Shown: positions 58,340-64,000 of the stretch, one piece after another | Numbering within the stretch: position 1 is the first letter of the stretch | How the letters are laid out: each line of letters starts with the position of its first letter | Assembly: GCA_029204225.1 (NCBI GenBank) | Contig: CM055100.1 | Coordinates: 47,967,666 to 48,031,665, forward strand | Source: Diphasiastrum complanatum | Lineage: Eukaryota; Streptophyta; Lycopodiopsida; Lycopodiales; Lycopodiaceae | Direction of reading: 5' to 3' | DNA: 64,000 bases | The notes under the pieces: generated by a model | What the model saw: the letters and a program-made list of their open reading frames with translations, nothing else | What the model was told of the DNA's origin: nothing | The model's database searches: none | Made by a program: the position numbers and the translations under genes

Positions 58340-59400
58340 AATGCTTCATTCTAATTGAAATTGTCTTTTTGTGAATCATAATAAATTTCCAACGGTTTAT
58401 CATCATGATCTATTGAGTGATGTTGATAAATTATCATCATCCTTCTATGAACTGATTTGACTGTCCATGCATTTCGATCAACTTTGATTGCTTGCTCCTG
58501 ATTTTCAAAGGTCATCTTGCATGTTTTCCAATTATGAATCACTTGAGCAATTCATAACCAAGGACGACCCAACAAAATCTAATAAACTGATGGTGTGTCA
58601 AGTAAATCCATTACCACAAAGGTAATGACAAATTGGATACCTATACTTTTATCGATATGTCTCCTACTACACCTTTTGGTCTAACACTTGACTGAATTGC
58701 AAACTTTATTGCCTAGTTTGCAAGTTTTAGCTTCGAAAGTCCCCATTTCTCTACAACTTGGAAGAAATAAGATGAACCCCAAAATCCACCATCAATTGTT
58801 GATGCCTCTTGATCAAACTACTTGTGCTTGATTGGCAAAGTCATATTACGTTGCTCACTTTTCCCTACAGACCCTATATTCAAAAAAAAAAAAAAAGTTC
58901 ATGTTGAACTTTTGGTTTTGATTTGGATAATTGGTCTACAAAACTTTTTTTGCGTGAGACAGCAAATTTAAAAACTCTCCAAGAATTATATCCATTTTGT
59001 CTGAGAGTATATTTTGTATTAGCTCTATTTGTGGAATCTCTGATTTAGTCATGTTGAAAGACTCCTCATGTTGATGTAACTCATTACATTAGTTTGTTGA
59101 TGTGAGCTATGTAATGGATTCGATGGATCTTCAGGAACAATGGATACAGCGGATTTAGAGCAACAACTCTATCAGTTTCTATTACTTCTTCTACTTGAAG
59201 ATTCATTGTCTCATATTGTGATATTTTGTCTTATTGATTCCATATTTGGATAAACCTCGGATGTTGAAGCTAGTACGCAGGTGGTGGATCAGGATCAACT
59301 TTATTCTACTTTTGAGCTCTTGTAACAACCATTACTTGTGTGGCTGGCTCATGTGCCTTCCTTTGAATTGTGCATGATCTTGTCATAGTTAATTGCCTTG
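58340..59400 (-). pseudogene. Ty3/gypsy protease region
   Basis: On the minus strand a stop-interrupted reading gives IQFVITFVVMDLLDTP followed by ILLGRPWL near 58570-58590, the classical end of gypsy retropepsin. HNWKTCKMTFENQEQAIKV and then an acidic tail follow (58542-58351). It continues from the gag remnant to its right in the expected order gag then protease. Confidence 0.7.
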
Positions 59401-59412
59401 GCTTGTTCGAAA

Positions 59413-60640
59413 TCATGTTGATTGGTGTAGTTGTAGGTGGCATCTTTGGCCTGGCCAAGCAATTTTTATAGCAATGTCCATAACCACATTCTCAACAAAT
59501 GGTGTGAATTTGCCTTTATTCAGACATTCCTCTATTTGATAGTTTTCTCCACAACCAAAACATCCTAGTGGAGCTCTCATCCATTGTCTAAAATATTGTT
59601 GTGTTGCTGCATAAACAACATATTGCTCATTCACACCAGGATCTTGATATTAATCGGGTGGTATCATCCATTTATAAGCATCCTGACTTGAGAATGCTTC
59701 TAGCTCAATCATATTAGCTTGAAGACCTTATTTAACTGGAGGTGCTAGCAGTGCCAATGGCTGTGGATATTGACCTACTCTACCATCCCTTGGTGGTCCT
59801 CCCAAGGTTGGACTTTGATGATAGGCATACTTTTGATAATTTTGTTGAATGATCCTTGGATTGAATGCACAAAAGGCTATTTCATGACCAATAGAATTGC
59901 AAAGATGACAATATTATTGGTCACTCTATCCTTCATCGTTGCACACTCATTCATCATCGTATGTTACCAACATAGATTATGCACCATACATTCTCCCTGT
60001 TAGAATACTGCTATTGTTGCATCAACTTTTCTGGAACCTCTTCCAATGTCTTGAGTTTTGCATCAAACTAGCTTGCATTTGTTCCATCTGCAACTATTGT
60101 TTCTAGCCCAGCTTTTCAAACTCATCCAGCATAAATCTGTAGTTCCGTTGATATTGGTAGATTCAATGGTTGTAGAAGTTGTGGTAGTTTTTTCCAATGT
60201 ATAAGAAAACATTCCAATATAGGATTCATCATCTTCCTCCCACACTGCATCATCCATAGCTTGCTACAATGTAGTATATTGCCTCCTTTGCTTGAGTTCC
60301 CTCCTGATGCTAGCTAAAAATCATATATTATGGCATAATCAAGAGTCATTTTTGAATTACATTATGATCAAAGATATTTGATGTGTTCAAAGTAATGTTT
60401 GACCATCTCTCTTTTATCCATCTTGATCTTACTCAGCAACAAGAATGGTTCTTCAAGAAACTTCTTTCGCTTGGACCATGTGATCAAGGAAGCTTTTATT
60501 AATTTCCAATCATTACATTATTGTGGAGTTTGATTGAAACACCAATTTAATGCTACTCCCGTAAACACCATTGTAAACTACAAGCTAGCATCCATCCAAG
60601 CATCATGATCGTGTTAACAAATTGAAAATAATGGTGTTAC
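59413..60640 (-). pseudogene. Ty3/gypsy gag remnant with zinc-knuckle-like Cys cluster
   Basis: From the PBS at 60658 leftward the minus strand gives pieces of a gypsy Gag: CFNQTPQ and DWKLIKASLITW with KRKKFLEEPF (about 60560-60440), then helical scraps. A Cys-rich segment CFGCGENYQIEEC follows, and in another frame C-x2-H-x-C-like residues (about 59560-59450). Frames are broken repeatedly. It is probably the same family as the scrap at 16.2 kb. Confidence 0.65.
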
Positions 60641-60658
60641 TCCCCAACAATGGTGCCA
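60641..60658 (-). other. Gypsy-type PBS/leader junction
   Basis: The minus strand reads TTTTGGCACCATTGTTGGGG, resembling the TTTGGCGCCGTTGCCGGGGA junction that follows many plant gypsy LTRs. It places the LTR to the right and gag to the left. Confidence 0.65.
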
Positions 60659-60837
60659 AAATTGTATCGACTTTGCCTTATCCACCTTTAAATCCTATCT
60701 CCAAGCACATGCCAATCAAACAAGATGTGAAGATAAATCTAGTCCAATTCCACTAGAACAAAGCTTAGTTTCACAATGTTATGCATGTCATGATAATCTT
60801 ATCCTAATATCCATTAATCCTAATTCTCCATAATCAA

Positions 60838-60956
<119 letters not shown>

Positions 60957-61026
60957 AGATAGCAAGAACATTCAAATCTAATAATAAGCAAATTCAACAA
61001 ACATGAAAATAGCAAAAACATGAGAG

Positions 61027-61278
61027 ACTATCTATAGTGGATTTTGGGCACTTGGCCTCAATGGCTATTGGCCAATTTCTACTCCCCTTATTATTTGAAT
61101 CCAAAAAATAGTAGGAACACCCCTTTATTCACTAATGTGACTTTTAGGCCTCCAAATTATGTACCTCCCACAAATGGCCTAAAAGTCACTTTTATTGCTG
61201 TCTATTAATGAAATAACAATGTGATTATTGGGTGGACTTTCACACGCAGACTGCCAAATTTCTCACTCTACTCTAGAC
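61027..61278. repeat. Repeat block shared with 15.73-15.99 kb
   Basis: Starts AGTGGATTTTGGGCACTTGG, ends TACTCTAGA. Same orientation relative to its neighbouring CT tract as the first copy. Confidence 0.7.
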
Positions 61279-61314
61279 CAATCTGATCCATACTAGAATG
61301 ATGTCGTGCCAAGC

Positions 61315-63353
<2,039 letters not shown>

Positions 63354-63442
<89 letters not shown>
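63354..63442. repeat. (CT)n microsatellite, 89 bp
   Basis: About 44 CT units. Confidence 0.97.
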
Positions 63443-63446
<4 letters not shown>

Positions 63447-64000
63447 ATTGAGACTGAAGCATGTGATCAATATATCTTCTACGAAGCAAACAAACATACC
63501 TCTAAAACTACAAGTGCGTCGCTCCTGTGAAAAGATTTAGTTAACAATTTGGTTGAGTGTATATTCAATTATACCATAAGAGGTATATTTAACTAAGACT
63601 TAAAATTACTCTAGTTTAACATGTCGATTCATATTTAGTTGTTTCGCGTAGATGACCTAGTAAAGGCTATCCAAGGCAGCGTTTGCCTTCTAGAGGCCTT
63701 GCCCTTAAATACAAGGCAAGTCTTTAGGAGATATATTCTCAAAAACTGACTTGGGCCTCTTCATGGTTTATATTTATCCAGCTCATATCTTCATTTCCGA
63801 GTATATCATGCCATATTTAGGTCGATATTCAATATTTAACAATTTCGTGGCATCACATATCCCCTTCCTTAAATGTGAAAGGTCCTCGTGAACATATAAT
63901 CTTTATTTTGAGGATCATTCACGGAACATTTTGTTTATCAAATATTCGTTAAGGTGAAAAGATATTTCTTCATATCTTTTTTCCTTTAGATATTTCGTCT
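63443..64000. other. Intergenic with inverted copy of the 50.63 kb repeat edge
   Basis: 63808-63858 is the inverted match of 50630-50680. On the minus strand it reads GATGCCACGAAATTG and then TTAAATATTGAATATCGACC. A purine-rich GGAAGGGGA lies just before it on that strand (about 63865-63875), as expected of a PPT before an LTR. No gene was seen. Confidence 0.4.

Overview
The window looks like nuclear DNA from a land plant. It holds one clear host gene, a PIN-FORMED auxin efflux carrier in six exons on the minus strand (8362-12047). Around it lie intact and broken Ty1/copia and Ty3/gypsy LTR retrotransposons, foldback elements and very long CT/GA/TA microsatellites. The protein has the long-loop PIN layout with repeated TPRxS phosphosites. 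The species cannot be fixed from sequence alone. Compact introns beside heavy retrotransposon load would suit many seed plants, ferns or lycophytes. No bacterial operons, rRNA, tRNA or CRISPR arrays were seen.

Layout. 1-2.9 kb: a minus-strand copia integrase scrap, then a deleted copia (gag joined to RT, then RNase H, then a probable 3' LTR). 2.9-6 kb: a badly decayed gypsy element with protease, RNase H, integrase and a second RNase H-like domain after the integrase. 6-8.3 kb: little recognisable, probably including the PIN 3' UTR. 8.3-12.05 kb: the PIN gene. 12.05-15.4 kb: its upstream region. 15.4-16.5 kb: a microsatellite and a gypsy gag scrap. 16.89-23.03 kb: a complete copia (two 682-bp LTRs, target duplication ATGGA) whose pol is broken. 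23.5-32.44 kb: an older minus-strand LTR element (LTR pair, near-matching target duplication, PBS) whose interior is filled by a gypsy chromovirus fragment, a copia tail, a 2.07-kb inverted-repeat foldback array, two further copies of the gypsy LTR in opposite orientations and a copia/gypsy chimera. 32.45-37.9 kb: non-coding DNA with a small MITE-like palindrome, tandem duplications and homopolymers. 37.9-43.66 kb: a decayed gypsy pol split by a complete non-autonomous copia (LTRs 825/824 bp, target duplication AGTAG). 43.66-45.0 kb: minus-strand copia pol scrap. 45-49.7 kb: mostly featureless apart from a W-box-dense foldback repeat (48.76-49.19 kb). 49.75-50.13 kb: minus-strand copia gag scrap. 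51.6-56.81 kb: a pair of LTR-like repeats enclosing a third copia (51.97-55.76 kb, near-matching target duplication). 58.3-60.66 kb: a minus-strand gypsy gag-protease remnant with PBS, whose LTR region carries long microsatellites. 61.6-64 kb: no gene seen.

Apart from PIN, essentially all coding signal is retrotransposon-derived, and none of the elements looks able to move on its own. Several copia copies have lost the protease-integrase block but kept gag and the 3' part of pol or the LTR ends. Coordinates and identities were read by eye; LTR differences were counted by hand.
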